The notes beneath the pieces were generated by a model. It did not search any database, was not told the DNA's origin, and was given only the letters and a program-made list of their open reading frames with translations. Position numbers and translations under genes: made by a program. From Bacteroidota bacterium (lineage in GTDB: Bacteria > Bacteroidota > Bacteroidia > Bacteroidales > VadinHA17), in NCBI GenBank assembly GCA_011049175.1, contig DSCJ01000115.1, positions 1 to 64,000 of the forward strand: a stretch of DNA of 64,000 nucleotides. Direction: 5' to 3'. Shown in pieces: positions 48,157 to 57,179 of the stretch. Numbering within the stretch: the first letter of the stretch is position 1; each line of letters begins with the position of its first letter.

Positions 48157-50310
48157 ATGAAAAAATTCTTTTTACTCCTTGCATGGTTTTCAGTCATGCT
48201 GGCCCCTTCCCTCCGGGCAGATGAGGGAATGTGGCTGCTTCCCCTTCTGGAAAAGCTGAACATGGCGAAAATGACCGAACTGGGGCTTGAACTGACAGCC
48301 GAAGATATTTACAGCATCAACCGCTCGAGCCTGAAAGACGCCATCGTGATTTTCGGGGGAGGATGCACCGGGGAGATCGTCTCCGATCAGGGACTTCTTT
48401 TCACCAACCATCATTGTGGAAGAAGCTCCATTCATTATCACAGTACCGTGGAGCATGATTACCTGAACGACGGGTTCTGGGCAGCCGGCATGGAAGAGGA
48501 ATTGCCCACTCCCGGGTTGTCCGTCACGTTTCTGATCAGGATGGAAAAAGTAACCGACCGGGTGCTCAAGAAGGTGAAAGACAAGATGAGCGAGGAAGAA
48601 AGGATGAAGAAGATAAGAGACAACATGGAGGAGATCCGGAAGGAAGCAACGGAAGGTACCCATTACCGGGCTTCGGTGAGTTCCTTCTTCGGCGGGAACG
48701 AATATTACCTTCTGGTATACGAACGGTACACCGATGTGCGCCTGGTGGGAGCGCCTCCTGCCGCCATCGGCAATTTCGGCGCCGACACCGATAACTGGAC
48801 CTGGCCCAGGCATACCGGCGATTTCAGCATTTTCAGGGTATATACAGGACCAGACGGGAAACCTGCCGATTACTCACCGGATAACATCCCCCTGAAGCCC
48901 AGGCATTACCTTCCTGTATCGCTGAAGGGTGTGGAAGAAGGCGATTTTGCCATGATCCTGGGATATCCCGGCAGTACCACGCGCTACATAACTTCCTACG
49001 GCATTGATGAAGTGCTTACCATTACCCACCCCAACCGGATCAAAATACGCGGACTGAGGCAGGAGCTCATGCTGGAAGATATGCTGGCCAGCAAAGAGAT
49101 CATGACCAAGTACCGGGCCAAATATTCCAGTTCCACCAACTACTGGAAGTATTCCATCGGGCAGAGCGAAGGCCTGAAGAGGCTGAAAGTAAAAGCCGGA
49201 AAAGAAGCCCTGGAAGACCGTTTTACCCGCTGGACAGAGGCCAGCAATAAGCGAAAGAAAAAGTACGGAGAGGCTCTGGAACTGATCCGCACCTCCATTG
49301 AGGGCAGAAAGGAATTCGCCCATGCCGGCCAGTACCTCAGCGAATGCTTCATGCGTGGCTCGGAAATACTGGGCATGGCCAGATCGGCCTTCAGGCTGTA
49401 TGAGGTACTGGGCGGGGAAGAAACCGACCAGGAAACCCTCGACAGGGAAATTTCCAGCCTGGCCTCTTCGGCCAATGACTTTTACCGCAATTACAATTCC
49501 CCCACCGATCAGAAGATCACGGCGGCCATGATGGAACTGTATGCCGAAGACGTGCCTGAAAAATATCATCCGGAAGCCCTGAAAACCATTACCGCCGAAT
49601 ACCGGGGTGATTACCAGCGGTTTGTACAGGACCTTTTCAGCCGCTCGGTATTCGCCGGCGAACAGGTTTTCAGCCTTTTCCTGGAGAACCCCGACCGCAA
49701 GGTGCTGGAACAGGATCCCGCCTTCACGCTGGCCCGTTCTGTTCTGGAAACCGCCATGAAACTGAACGAACAGGCAGCCGCCTTCGACCACAATCTGGAG
49801 AAAGGACGCAGGCTGTATATTGCCGGGCTGATGGAAATGGATCCCTCGCTGGTGCCATATCCCGATGCAAATTTCAGTATGCGCCTTACCTATGGAACCG
49901 TTCAGGGATACATTCCCCGCGATGCGGTGTACTATGAGCATTATACCACCCTGAAGGGAGTAATGGAGAAGGAAGATCCCGACAACTGGGAATTTGTGGT
50001 ACCCGAAAAGCTGAAAGAGCTATACCGGAAAAAAGATTTCGGCCGTTACGGCAAAGACGGGATCATGCCGGTGGGCTTCATCACCAACAACGACATTACC
50101 GGTGGAAATTCGGGGAGCCCTGTTCTGAATGCCCGCGGCGAACTGATCGGCCTGGCTTTTGACGGGAACTGGGAAGCCATGAGCGGAGATATTGCCTTTG
50201 AACCCGACCTGCAGCGGTGTATATCGGTCGATATCAGGTATGTACTGTTCCTGATCGACAAATTTGCCGGCGCAAAACACCTGATCGAAGAACTCAGCCT
50301 GCGCGAATGA
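48157..50310 (+). CDS. S46 dipeptidyl-peptidase, DPP7 type
   Basis: A 717-residue exported serine peptidase that removes dipeptides from peptide N-termini in the periplasm. A signal peptide (KKFFLLLAWFSVMLAPSLRA) comes first. The catalytic triad is His86 (TNHHCG), probably Asp193 (RYTDVRLVGAPP) and Ser652 (GGNSGSP). At the position that decides specificity, relatives of DPP11 (Asp/Glu-specific) carry Arg, while DPP7 (hydrophobic P1) carries Gly. Here it is Gly670 in FDGNWEAMSGD, so DPP7-type specificity is expected. It supports a peptide-consuming lifestyle. A terminator follows after 72 bp. Confidence 0.93.
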   Translation: MKKFFLLLAWFSVMLAPSLRADEGMWLLPLLEKLNMAKMTELGLELTAEDIYSINRSSLKDAIVIFGGGCTGEIVSDQGLLFTNHHCGRSSIHYHSTVEHDYLNDGFWAAGMEEELPTPGLSVTFLIRMEKVTDRVLKKVKDKMSEEERMKKIRDNMEEIRKEATEGTHYRASVSSFFGGNEYYLLVYERYTDVRLVGAPPAAIGNFGADTDNWTWPRHTGDFSIFRVYTGPDGKPADYSPDNIPLKPRHYLPVSLKGVEEGDFAMILGYPGSTTRYITSYGIDEVLTITHPNRIKIRGLRQELMLEDMLASKEIMTKYRAKYSSSTNYWKYSIGQSEGLKRLKVKAGKEALEDRFTRWTEASNKRKKKYGEALELIRTSIEGRKEFAHAGQYLSECFMRGSEILGMARSAFRLYEVLGGEETDQETLDREISSLASSANDFYRNYNSPTDQKITAAMMELYAEDVPEKYHPEALKTITAEYRGDYQRFVQDLFSRSVFAGEQVFSLFLENPDRKVLEQDPAFTLARSVLETAMKLNEQAAAFDHNLEKGRRLYIAGLMEMDPSLVPYPDANFSMRLTYGTVQGYIPRDAVYYEHYTTLKGVMEKEDPDNWEFVVPEKLKELYRKKDFGRYGKDGIMPVGFITNNDITGGNSGSPVLNARGELIGLAFDGNWEAMSGDIAFEPDLQRCISVDIRYVLFLIDKFAGAKHLIEELSLRE

Positions 50311-50382
50311 TCTTTTCAGGCCGGCCCACCCGCTAACGTAAACCTTCACTCACAGCTTACTAACCGGGCCGGCCGCATACAG

Positions 50383-50412
50383 AGCCCCGCCTGAACCGGC
50401 GGGGCTTTTTTA
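50383..50412 (+). terminator. Rho-independent terminator after the S46 peptidase
   Basis: Perfect 9-bp stem AGCCCCGCC / GGCGGGGCT with a 6-base loop and a following T-run. Confidence 0.88.
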
Positions 50413-50451
50413 TGGCTGAAAAAGTATCTACCTTTGCTGCAAAACCGGGTT

Positions 50452-51036
50452 ATGGAACTGGACTATCTGGAAATCGTTGCCGCCTTTATGGTTCTGTTTG
50501 CCGTGATCGATATCACGGGATCCATCCCCATTATCCTGGATATCAAAAGCAGGGGAAGCATCATTCAGCCCATAAAAGCCACCCTGGTGGCTTTTGCCAT
50601 CATGCTGGCTTTTCTCTTCGGGGGCAAGCCCCTGCTGGGCCTTTTCGGGGTGGATATTTCCTCATTTGCCATCGCCGGCTCGTTCGTGCTTTTGTTCCTG
50701 GCCCTGGAAATGGTTCTGGGCATCGAGTTTTTCAAAACCGAAACAACTTCCGAAGGCTCCATTGTTCCCATTGCTTTCCCCCTGGTGGCGGGAGCGGGAT
50801 CCATCACCACCCTGCTTTCCATCAAGGCCGAATACGCCACTGTGAATATCATCGTTGCCCTGGCCCTGAATATGCTCATTGTTTACCTGGTACTGAGGTC
50901 CACCCGCCTATTCGAAAGGCTGCTGGGCCCCACCGGCATTCATGTCCTGAGAAAAGCATTCGGGGTTATCCTTCTGGCCATCGCCATCAAATTATTCATC
51001 TCCAATACCGGTATCCAGCTTGGCACAACCCCCTGA
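50452..51036 (+). CDS. MarC family membrane protein
   Basis: A 194-residue inner-membrane protein with six helices. The opening VAAFMVLFAVIDITGSIPIILDIKS and the repeat-like KAEYATVNIIVALALNMLIVYLVLRSTRLFERLLGPTGIHVLRKAFGVILLAIAIKLF identify the MarC/UPF0056 family. Despite its name, no role in multiple drug resistance is established. The ATG at 50452 (MELDYLEIV) is chosen; a TACCTTTG -7-like box lies at 50429-50436, so the leader would be very short. The last 17 bases overlap rnhA. Confidence 0.9.
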   Translation: MELDYLEIVAAFMVLFAVIDITGSIPIILDIKSRGSIIQPIKATLVAFAIMLAFLFGGKPLLGLFGVDISSFAIAGSFVLLFLALEMVLGIEFFKTETTSEGSIVPIAFPLVAGAGSITTLLSIKAEYATVNIIVALALNMLIVYLVLRSTRLFERLLGPTGIHVLRKAFGVILLAIAIKLFISNTGIQLGTTP

Positions 51037-51502
51037 CATCATCATCTACACCGACGGAGCGGCCAGCGGCAACCCGGGACCGGGTGGCTACGGCATTGTT
51101 CTGAAAGCAGGCAGGCACCGGAAAGAACTGTCGGGGGGATATTCCCACACCACCAACAACCGGATGGAACTGCTGGCGGTGATTAAAGCCCTGGAAGCCC
51201 TGAAAAAACCCGGAAGCCGGGTAACGATTTACACCGATTCACGGTATGTGGCCGATGCCGTTGAAAAAGGCTGGGTTTTCGAGTGGGAAAGGAAAGGGTT
51301 CAAAAAGAAGAAAAACCCCGACTTATGGAAACGGTTCCTGGAAGTATACCGGAATCACCGGGTGGAATTCGTCTGGATCAGGGGACATGCCGATATTCCC
51401 GAAAACGAACGGTGCGACCGTCTGGCCGTGGAAGCTTCCCGACGAAACGATCTGGAACCCGACCCTGGCTACCGCGCAGAAGAAGACCAGGGACTGTTTT
51501 GA
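51020..51502 (+). CDS. rnhA: Ribonuclease HI
   Basis: A 160-residue nuclease for RNA in RNA-DNA hybrids. The catalytic residues are Asp12 (YTDGAASGNPG), Glu50 (NRMELLAV) and Asp73 (IYTDSRYV), with the last His-Asp pair in RGHADIPENERCDRLA. The start is TTG at 51020, as no ATG exists before the first catalytic residue. It overlaps marC by 17 bases, so translation is probably coupled. With rnhB in the same window, both RNase H types lie within 4 kb. Confidence 0.94.
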   Translation: MAQPPDIIIYTDGAASGNPGPGGYGIVLKAGRHRKELSGGYSHTTNNRMELLAVIKALEALKKPGSRVTIYTDSRYVADAVEKGWVFEWERKGFKKKKNPDLWKRFLEVYRNHRVEFVWIRGHADIPENERCDRLAVEASRRNDLEPDPGYRAEEDQGLF

Positions 51503-51525
51503 GCCGGAAGCAGAATCCAGGTGAT

Positions 51526-51563
51526 AAAAAAAAGAGGCTACCACACAAACAGCCCCTTTTTTT
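51526..51563. terminator. Bidirectional terminator between rnhA and the type IX cargo gene
   Basis: AAAAAGAGGCT / AGCCCCTTTTT stem with one mismatch, an 11-base loop, and A- and T-runs on both sides. It serves the two converging genes. Confidence 0.75.
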
Positions 51564-51576
51564 GCTTTACCGGTTG

Positions 51577-52080
51577 CTAATATTTCTGTACACGCACCGT
51601 GCGAACATATTTCCTGTCGGTGCTGGATACGGTCATCAAATACAATCCCTGGGCATACCCCGAAAAATCCACTTCGATCTCCTGACCCGGAGCCACATGC
51701 TTCAGTATTTCCACACGTAGTTTTTTGCCGGTAAGGTCGGTAATCTCGATATTATAATCCATGGTTCTGTCCGTGCTGAACCTCAGCCTCAGCTGCCCGT
51801 CTACCGGGTTGGGATAAGGAATGACAGACCAGTTGAAGGAAATATCCTCCACCGCATTGCCGATATCCAGTTCCCAGGGTTGCTGAAAGCCCTGGGTTAG
51901 TATAAAATCCCCCCCTGTGAGGGTGGAAATGGCCACCTCGCCCAGGGTCCATGAAATGGTGTAATTCCCTCCGGAGGCATACCCTCCGGCAGAAGCGATC
52001 ACCGTGGGACTGAGGCTCTGTGCCTGCACAGCCCCGGTTCCCATGACCGTGATAATAAAGAATCGTAACAGGGTTTTCAT
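51577..52080 (-). CDS. Small type IX-secreted protein with C-terminal sorting domain
   Basis: A 167-residue exported protein. A Sec signal peptide (KTLLRFFIITVMGTGAVQAQ) is followed by a short module, VIASAGGYASGGNYTISWTLGEVAIST...FILTQGFQQP, and a type IX sorting domain of about 85 residues (VIPYPNPVDGQLRLRF ... SGYAQGLYLMTVSSTDRKYVRTVRVQKY). The WTLGE...LTQGFQQP module is recurrent in small Bacteroidota type IX proteins and has no known function. The protein would cross the outer membrane through SprA and be released or anchored on the surface. It is encoded alone, convergent with rnhA. Confidence 0.88.
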   Translation of the reverse strand: MKTLLRFFIITVMGTGAVQAQSLSPTVIASAGGYASGGNYTISWTLGEVAISTLTGGDFILTQGFQQPWELDIGNAVEDISFNWSVIPYPNPVDGQLRLRFSTDRTMDYNIEITDLTGKKLRVEILKHVAPGQEIEVDFSGYAQGLYLMTVSSTDRKYVRTVRVQKY

Positions 52081-52477
52081 GTGAAATAGCGTTTAACCAT
52101 TCTTCAGGTTGCCTCCAACATCTTTCATAACATGATGATGAATTACAAGGCAGGAAGTTACAAAAACATTTTTTGAATTTCCAGTTTTTGGCAGAAAATC
52201 CCGTGATCCGGCCCGTTCAGATGGAATATTTCGATCCCGAAATGTATTCGTATCCTTTCCTTCAGTTAAGTGAACAGGCTTGCTGTTGCCGGATACATAA
52301 CAGGGAACATTCGCGAACACTGTCCGTTTACGAACAGGCCGTTGCCAGAACCGGACACTTCCCCGGCACCTTACCTGTATAAAAGTTATATACTTTATTG
52401 ATTAATATAAGGTTATTCAGGATGGTATAAAAATTGAGGAATCAATGCCGGTTTTTTTCATCTCAAATTCTCAGATT
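52081..52477. other. Intergenic region between divergent cargo and permease genes
   Basis: About 400 bases. ORFs on either strand here (52173-52382 plus, 52093-52320 minus) look spurious. The right-hand end is AT-rich (aaaagttatatactttattgattaatataagg) and probably carries the permease promoter. The left part carries the minus-strand leader of the cargo gene. Nothing else is recognised. Confidence 0.5.
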
Positions 52478-54898
52478 ATGAGCATACTTAGAAATTACTG
52501 GACCACATCCGTAAGAAATCTACTCAGGTACAAAGGCTATGCGTTCATTAATATTGCCGGGCTGGGTATCGGGATTGCCACGGCTGTTCTTATTTTCCTG
52601 TACGTTCAGGACGAGCTGAGCTACGACCGGCATAACCGGAATTTCGACCGCATTTACCGGATCATTCTGAAAGGAAAGATACAGAGCAACGAAATAAACG
52701 GAGCCATCAGCAATGCTCCTGTCGGGCCGGCCATGGTACGGGAGCTTCCCGGCGTGGAAAACTATACCCGTTTGTTTACCTTTGCCGGTGAGCCGGTGGT
52801 ACGTTACGGCGAACATTCCATTGTGGAAAGGAAGTTCTATTATGCCGATTCCACCTTCTTTGACGTGTTCACTGCCCCTGTGGTGAAAGGCAACCGGAAT
52901 GAGTTTTTAAAACGGCCGCAAACACTGGTGCTTACTGAAGAAACGGCAGAAAAATATTTCGGGGAGGAAGATCCGGTAGGGAAAATACTGGAAGTGGGCG
53001 AAGACAGGACGGCTTTCGAAGTGGTTGGCGTGGTAAAGGGCTTCCCGAAAAACAGCCATTTCACCTTTGATATGCTGGGGGCAGGATCTACCATTTTCAG
53101 CAACCAGAACGAATTTTGGATCTCAAACAATAACTATACTTATGTCACGCTTCGTGAAGAGGCTTCTGCCGGAGAGGTACAGGAGCAACTGAACAAGCTG
53201 GTGAGGAAGTATGTAGGGCCCCAGATGGAACAATTCATCGGGGTTACCCTGGAAGAAATGGAAGAAGCGGGCCAGTATTACGGGTATTTCCTTCAGCCCC
53301 TGAAAGATATCCACCTCCGATCGGACCTCCAGTTCGAGATCGAGCCGGGAGGAAGTATGGCCACCGTGATCATTTTCAGTCTTATTGCCGTATTCATAAT
53401 CGTCATCGCCTCCATCAACTTCATGAACCTGGCCACCGCCCGTTCTTCCATCAGAGCTCATGAGGTAGGCATCCGCAAAGTGGTGGGATCGGCCCGCTAC
53501 CAACTGATCGGTCAGTTCATATCCGAATCGGTCATCATGAGCCTGTTCTCGCTTTTGCTGGCCATTGTGCTGATAATACTCTTCATGCCTGCATTCAACC
53601 AGTTCACCGGAAAATCGCTTGATTTCGAATTGCTGAAAAATCCCATGCTGCTGCCGGTGCTTCTGGTAGTATGGCTGGTGGTGGGATTTCTGTCAGGAAC
53701 CTACCCTGCCTTTTTCCTGGCATCGTTCCAGCCCGTGAAGGTGCTGAAGGGAAAATTCAAGGCCGGCATGAAAAGCGGTATTATGAGAAGCATCCTGGTG
53801 GTGTTCCAGTTCACCATCACCATTGTGCTTTTCATCAGCACATTCATCGTTTTCAGGCAAATGAACTATATCAGCCGGAAAGATCTGGGATTCAACAAAG
53901 AGAACCTGCTCCTGATCCAACGCACCTACATACTGGGCGAAAGCGCCGAGGCCTTCCGGCAGGAGGTCAACAAAATCCCCGGGGTAACCGGTTCGTCGTA
54001 TTCGAACACCTTTCCGGGAGAAATTTTCGGAAACACGGCTTTTGTCCCCGAGGGATCCGCCGCCAGCCAGACCCATGCCCTGAATTTCATGATAACCGAC
54101 GAATACTTTGACGATGTGTACGAACTGGAAATGGTGGAAGGGCGCTGGTTCTCCCCCGAAATGCCGTCGGACTCGAACGCGCTGGTGATCAATGAAGCGG
54201 CTGCCCGTGCCCTGGGCTTTGAAGACCCCCTGCAACACCGGATGATCCTGCTGGGTGAGAACAACCTTCCGCTCCAGATCGTGGGAGTGGTGAAAGATTT
54301 CCATTATGAAACCCTTCATCAAACGATCAAACCGCTGGTGATCGGACGCATGTACGATGCAAGGACCAACCTCAACATCCGGATCCGTCCCGAAAACCGG
54401 CAGGCTATCCTGGAAGCCATCCAGGCTGAATGGCAAAACATGGCATCAAACCAGCCCCTCAGTTACACCTTCCTGGACGATTCCCTGGCCGGAAAATATG
54501 ATTCCGAACGCAGCACCGGTATGATATTCGGATCCTTTTCACTTCTGGCCATTATCATTGCCTCGATGGGACTGCTGGGGCTTGCTTCATTCTCGGCCGA
54601 CCAGCGCACACGCGAAATAGGGATCAGGAAAGTCATGGGGGCTTCCGTGCAGCGTATCATGGGCATTCTTTCAAAAGAGATCCTCTGGCTGGTGCTCATT
54701 GCCACGGTTATTGCCTGGCCCCTGGCCTGGTATTTTATGAAAGACTGGCTGCAGAACTTTGCCTTCCGCATTGATCTGGAAATATGGGTTTTTGTTGGCG
54801 CCACCCTGCTGGCCTTCCTGATTGCCCTGCTGACGGTAAGCGCAAAAACCTGGAAGGCAGCACAGACAAATCCGGCCGAAGCGCTGCGGTATGAATAG
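52478..54898 (+). CDS. ABC transporter permease, FtsX/MacB type (double module)
   Basis: An 806-residue inner-membrane protein of the large Bacteroidota FtsX-like permease family. MLRNY-like start (SILRNYWTTSVRNLLRYKGYAFINIAGLGIGIATAVLIFLYVQ) gives helix one, followed by a MacB-type periplasmic domain. A three-helix FtsX unit (NFMNLATARSSIRAHEVGIRKVVGSAR...) lies in the middle, then a second periplasmic domain and a second FtsX unit (LLGLASFSADQRTREIGIRKVMGAS...NPAEALRYE). No ATPase or efflux partner is adjacent. Such orphan permeases may pair with distant ATPases. The ATG at 52478 is preferred to 52445. Confidence 0.92.
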   Translation: MSILRNYWTTSVRNLLRYKGYAFINIAGLGIGIATAVLIFLYVQDELSYDRHNRNFDRIYRIILKGKIQSNEINGAISNAPVGPAMVRELPGVENYTRLFTFAGEPVVRYGEHSIVERKFYYADSTFFDVFTAPVVKGNRNEFLKRPQTLVLTEETAEKYFGEEDPVGKILEVGEDRTAFEVVGVVKGFPKNSHFTFDMLGAGSTIFSNQNEFWISNNNYTYVTLREEASAGEVQEQLNKLVRKYVGPQMEQFIGVTLEEMEEAGQYYGYFLQPLKDIHLRSDLQFEIEPGGSMATVIIFSLIAVFIIVIASINFMNLATARSSIRAHEVGIRKVVGSARYQLIGQFISESVIMSLFSLLLAIVLIILFMPAFNQFTGKSLDFELLKNPMLLPVLLVVWLVVGFLSGTYPAFFLASFQPVKVLKGKFKAGMKSGIMRSILVVFQFTITIVLFISTFIVFRQMNYISRKDLGFNKENLLLIQRTYILGESAEAFRQEVNKIPGVTGSSYSNTFPGEIFGNTAFVPEGSAASQTHALNFMITDEYFDDVYELEMVEGRWFSPEMPSDSNALVINEAAARALGFEDPLQHRMILLGENNLPLQIVGVVKDFHYETLHQTIKPLVIGRMYDARTNLNIRIRPENRQAILEAIQAEWQNMASNQPLSYTFLDDSLAGKYDSERSTGMIFGSFSLLAIIIASMGLLGLASFSADQRTREIGIRKVMGASVQRIMGILSKEILWLVLIATVIAWPLAWYFMKDWLQNFAFRIDLEIWVFVGATLLAFLIALLTVSAKTWKAAQTNPAEALRYE

Positions 54899-54974
54899 GG
54901 AAAAGAAATATCACCTGAAATCATAACCCGGGAGGTATTTCTCCGTATAAAACATAAACTACTGGAAGAAAATA

Positions 54975-55379
54975 ATGGAGGCACTGATCATTGATCCTAC
55001 CCGGACCACCCCGTTGATCCATCTGGACCCGGATAACGGCCGGCTGGAATTGTCGGGGATTTCGCGGCCCGAAGACGTCAGGACATTCTATTACCCCGTG
55101 CTGGAATGGATCAGCCGGTTCGCCGACGAGCTGGAAACATCGGCATCGCTGTATACGTCAGATAACCCGCTGACCCTCAACCTGCGATTCACCTATTTCA
55201 ATTCCTCCTCCGCCAAATTCCTGTTCGACATCCTTTCCTCATTCAATGAGATCCATCTTTCGGGAATTCCCGTACGGGTAAACTGGATGTACAACGAGGA
55301 GGATGAAGATGTGTACGAAGCGGGTAAGGAGCTGAGCGAAATGCTGGAAATGCCCTTCGAATACATGGCAGTACCCTGA
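54975..55379 (+). CDS. DUF1987/SiaC-like regulatory phosphoprotein
   Basis: A 134-residue protein of the DUF1987 family, which includes SiaC of Pseudomonas. SiaC is switched by phosphorylation through the SiaB kinase and SiaA phosphatase, and regulates a diguanylate cyclase. The conserved segment here is LNLRFTYFNSSSAKFLFDILSSF. The phosphorylated residue in SiaC is a threonine in the matching loop, so Ser77, Ser78 or Ser79 is the candidate site. No SiaA, SiaB or cyclase gene is adjacent. A strong terminator follows directly after the stop. Confidence 0.85.
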   Translation: MEALIIDPTRTTPLIHLDPDNGRLELSGISRPEDVRTFYYPVLEWISRFADELETSASLYTSDNPLTLNLRFTYFNSSSAKFLFDILSSFNEIHLSGIPVRVNWMYNEEDEDVYEAGKELSEMLEMPFEYMAVP

Positions 55380-55410
55380 AAAAAAACCCGGCAGCCAGCC
55401 GGGTTTTTTT
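55380..55410. terminator. Symmetric bidirectional terminator
   Basis: Perfect stem AAAAAAACCCGGC / GCCGGGTTTTTTT (13 bp) with loop AGCCA, between the converging siaC-like and OmpP1 genes. Confidence 0.92.
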
Positions 55411-55427
55411 AACGATTATTCCCGTTT

Positions 55428-56987
55428 TCAGAAACTGAAATCAAGTCCCACCCCGATAAAGAGCGCATCTTTATAGTAGGTCTTGGTATAATCTCCCAGC
55501 ACGTCATGTGTATAATCCAGGGTCTGGGTTTCGTACATGGCATACCCGGCTCCCAGATTCAGGGATATCTGGTTATTGAGTGAATAAACTATCCCTCCGC
55601 CCAGGGTATTGGAAGTGAGGCTGTAGGTCAGGTCGCTCTGGTATTTCTCGTTCACCCCCGTCTGTGCGCGAAGGAAACCCGCGCTGGCGCCGAACTTGTC
55701 GGAAAACATGTACTCTACTCCCAGGCCGGCTTCCCAGTAATTTTTGTCGATGATCTCATCATTGGCCACGGGAACGCCTCCGTAGGTTCTTCCGTAATCG
55801 GCTGCCTTGTCGAAGTAATAATGCAATCCTCCGGAAACAGTCAGCCCGCCCACAGGACGGAAGTTGGCCCCCACCGACAGCATGGCCGGCATGTCGCTGG
55901 CAATTTCCTCTCCATCGGGGAACATCCCGGTTCCGTCAACGGTGGTTTCATTGGTCAGGGTCATACTGGTTTTGAACTCATACTTGATGGCCAGGTCGAA
56001 CATTTCAGAAGGCCGGAAATGGATCCCCAGGATAGGGGCAATACCGCTGCCGGTTTGTTTGGCATCCACTTCCTGATCGGCAGTGGCGGCGGTCACGGCA
56101 GCCGCCTGGGCCGAGGTCTGGTCGCCGGCCGTATCGAATCCTCCCTGCAACACGGTAATGGTAGCAGTGGAAGGATCCAGGCCGATGGAGGTGGCACCGG
56201 CTTCAAGCTGTGCACGGGTATCTGAATCAATGATACCGTACCCTTCGGCTTCTTCCAGGGTTAGACCGCCATATCCTCCGTCGATTATGGGCTGCAGACT
56301 CTCTGCTGTGGCATACAAGGTGTTGGCAGTATTGGTCAGCAGGGTACCGGGAGCAATGGCCTCGCCTCCGGCAATAACGGCAATATCCCTGAGGTATCCG
56401 TTGTATGTATTGTTGGCAAACACATAACGTGCCCCGGCATACACCGATATCATGTCGCTGATGGAATAAGTTACCCCCAGCTGTGCCCCGAAGAAAACCG
56501 AAGTACCTTCAAAGAACACATCGTAGGAATAATCGGTTACTCCCAATCCCGACATCAGGGGGACCAGTTCGGAGATTGGCATGGCGAACATGGGCACACC
56601 GTCTTCGTAAGCGGCCCCGCCACCTCCACCCACAGGATTGAACCCGAGTGAGAAAACAAGCTTGTCCATTTTATACGCCGCGTAAATACCCGGAAACAGG
56701 GGAGCCGAAACCGCCCCGTGGTATTTGTCCTGGTTGAGCAGTGTGAAACTGCTGGTCACATCCTTATTCTGTGTGATAAACTGGTTGTTCAGCGAAAGGT
56801 GAAAACCGTTGGACAGGTATCCCAGTCCGGCCGGGTTGTAATACACGGCATCGATGCCGAGAGACGCATCCCTGACCAGGAGCCGAACCCAGGCCGCACT
56901 CTGGTTGGTGTTCGTTACCAGTCCCCCCGAGTAGGAAGAGGCAGACAGGAACACCGCCAAAACGAAGATAAGGGTAAGTTTTCGCAT
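55428..56987 (-). CDS. OmpP1/FadL-family outer-membrane transporter
   Basis: A 519-residue outer-membrane barrel. The signal peptide is RKLTLIFVLAVFLSASSYSGG, and the N-terminal hatch region AAWVRLLVRDASLGIDAVYYNPAGLGYLSNGFHLSLNNQF has the family NPAGL signature. The C-terminus ends ALFIGVGLDFSF, a typical barrel end. FadL-like proteins take up hydrophobic compounds such as fatty acids. Residues about 205-310 form an Ala/Thr-rich, low-aromatic insert (TANTLYATAESLQPIIDGGYGG...SAQAAAVTAATADQEVDAKQTG), probably a large surface loop between strands. Confidence 0.88.
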   Translation of the reverse strand: MRKLTLIFVLAVFLSASSYSGGLVTNTNQSAAWVRLLVRDASLGIDAVYYNPAGLGYLSNGFHLSLNNQFITQNKDVTSSFTLLNQDKYHGAVSAPLFPGIYAAYKMDKLVFSLGFNPVGGGGGAAYEDGVPMFAMPISELVPLMSGLGVTDYSYDVFFEGTSVFFGAQLGVTYSISDMISVYAGARYVFANNTYNGYLRDIAVIAGGEAIAPGTLLTNTANTLYATAESLQPIIDGGYGGLTLEEAEGYGIIDSDTRAQLEAGATSIGLDPSTATITVLQGGFDTAGDQTSAQAAAVTAATADQEVDAKQTGSGIAPILGIHFRPSEMFDLAIKYEFKTSMTLTNETTVDGTGMFPDGEEIASDMPAMLSVGANFRPVGGLTVSGGLHYYFDKAADYGRTYGGVPVANDEIIDKNYWEAGLGVEYMFSDKFGASAGFLRAQTGVNEKYQSDLTYSLTSNTLGGGIVYSLNNQISLNLGAGYAMYETQTLDYTHDVLGDYTKTYYKDALFIGVGLDFSF

Positions 56988-57151
56988 GGTTACAATGATT
57001 TGGTTTAACAGGCCGAATATAGGAAAAAATCGGTTCCAATATACCCTGTTGGGGAAAAGAGTCTAAAAAGTACCCGGTTAATAAATTTGAATTTCAATGT
57101 TTTCTGCGTTTTACCAACCCATACGGGGGCAGTATTCCAGAACGGATTTGT

Positions 57152-57159
57152 TATTTTTG
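57152..57159 (+). promoter_or_regulatory. Candidate -7 box for the ProXp-ala gene
   Basis: TATTTTTG, 20 bases before the ATG at 57180. A matching -33 element is not evident. Confidence 0.35.
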
Positions 57160-57179
57160 CCTGAAAACGGAAAAAAACC

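Noticed and set aside
52093-52382. Small ORFs 52173-52382 (+) and 52093-52320 (-)
   Set aside because: Compositions look random, with many Cys/His and no signal or domain, and both lie in a divergent promoter region.
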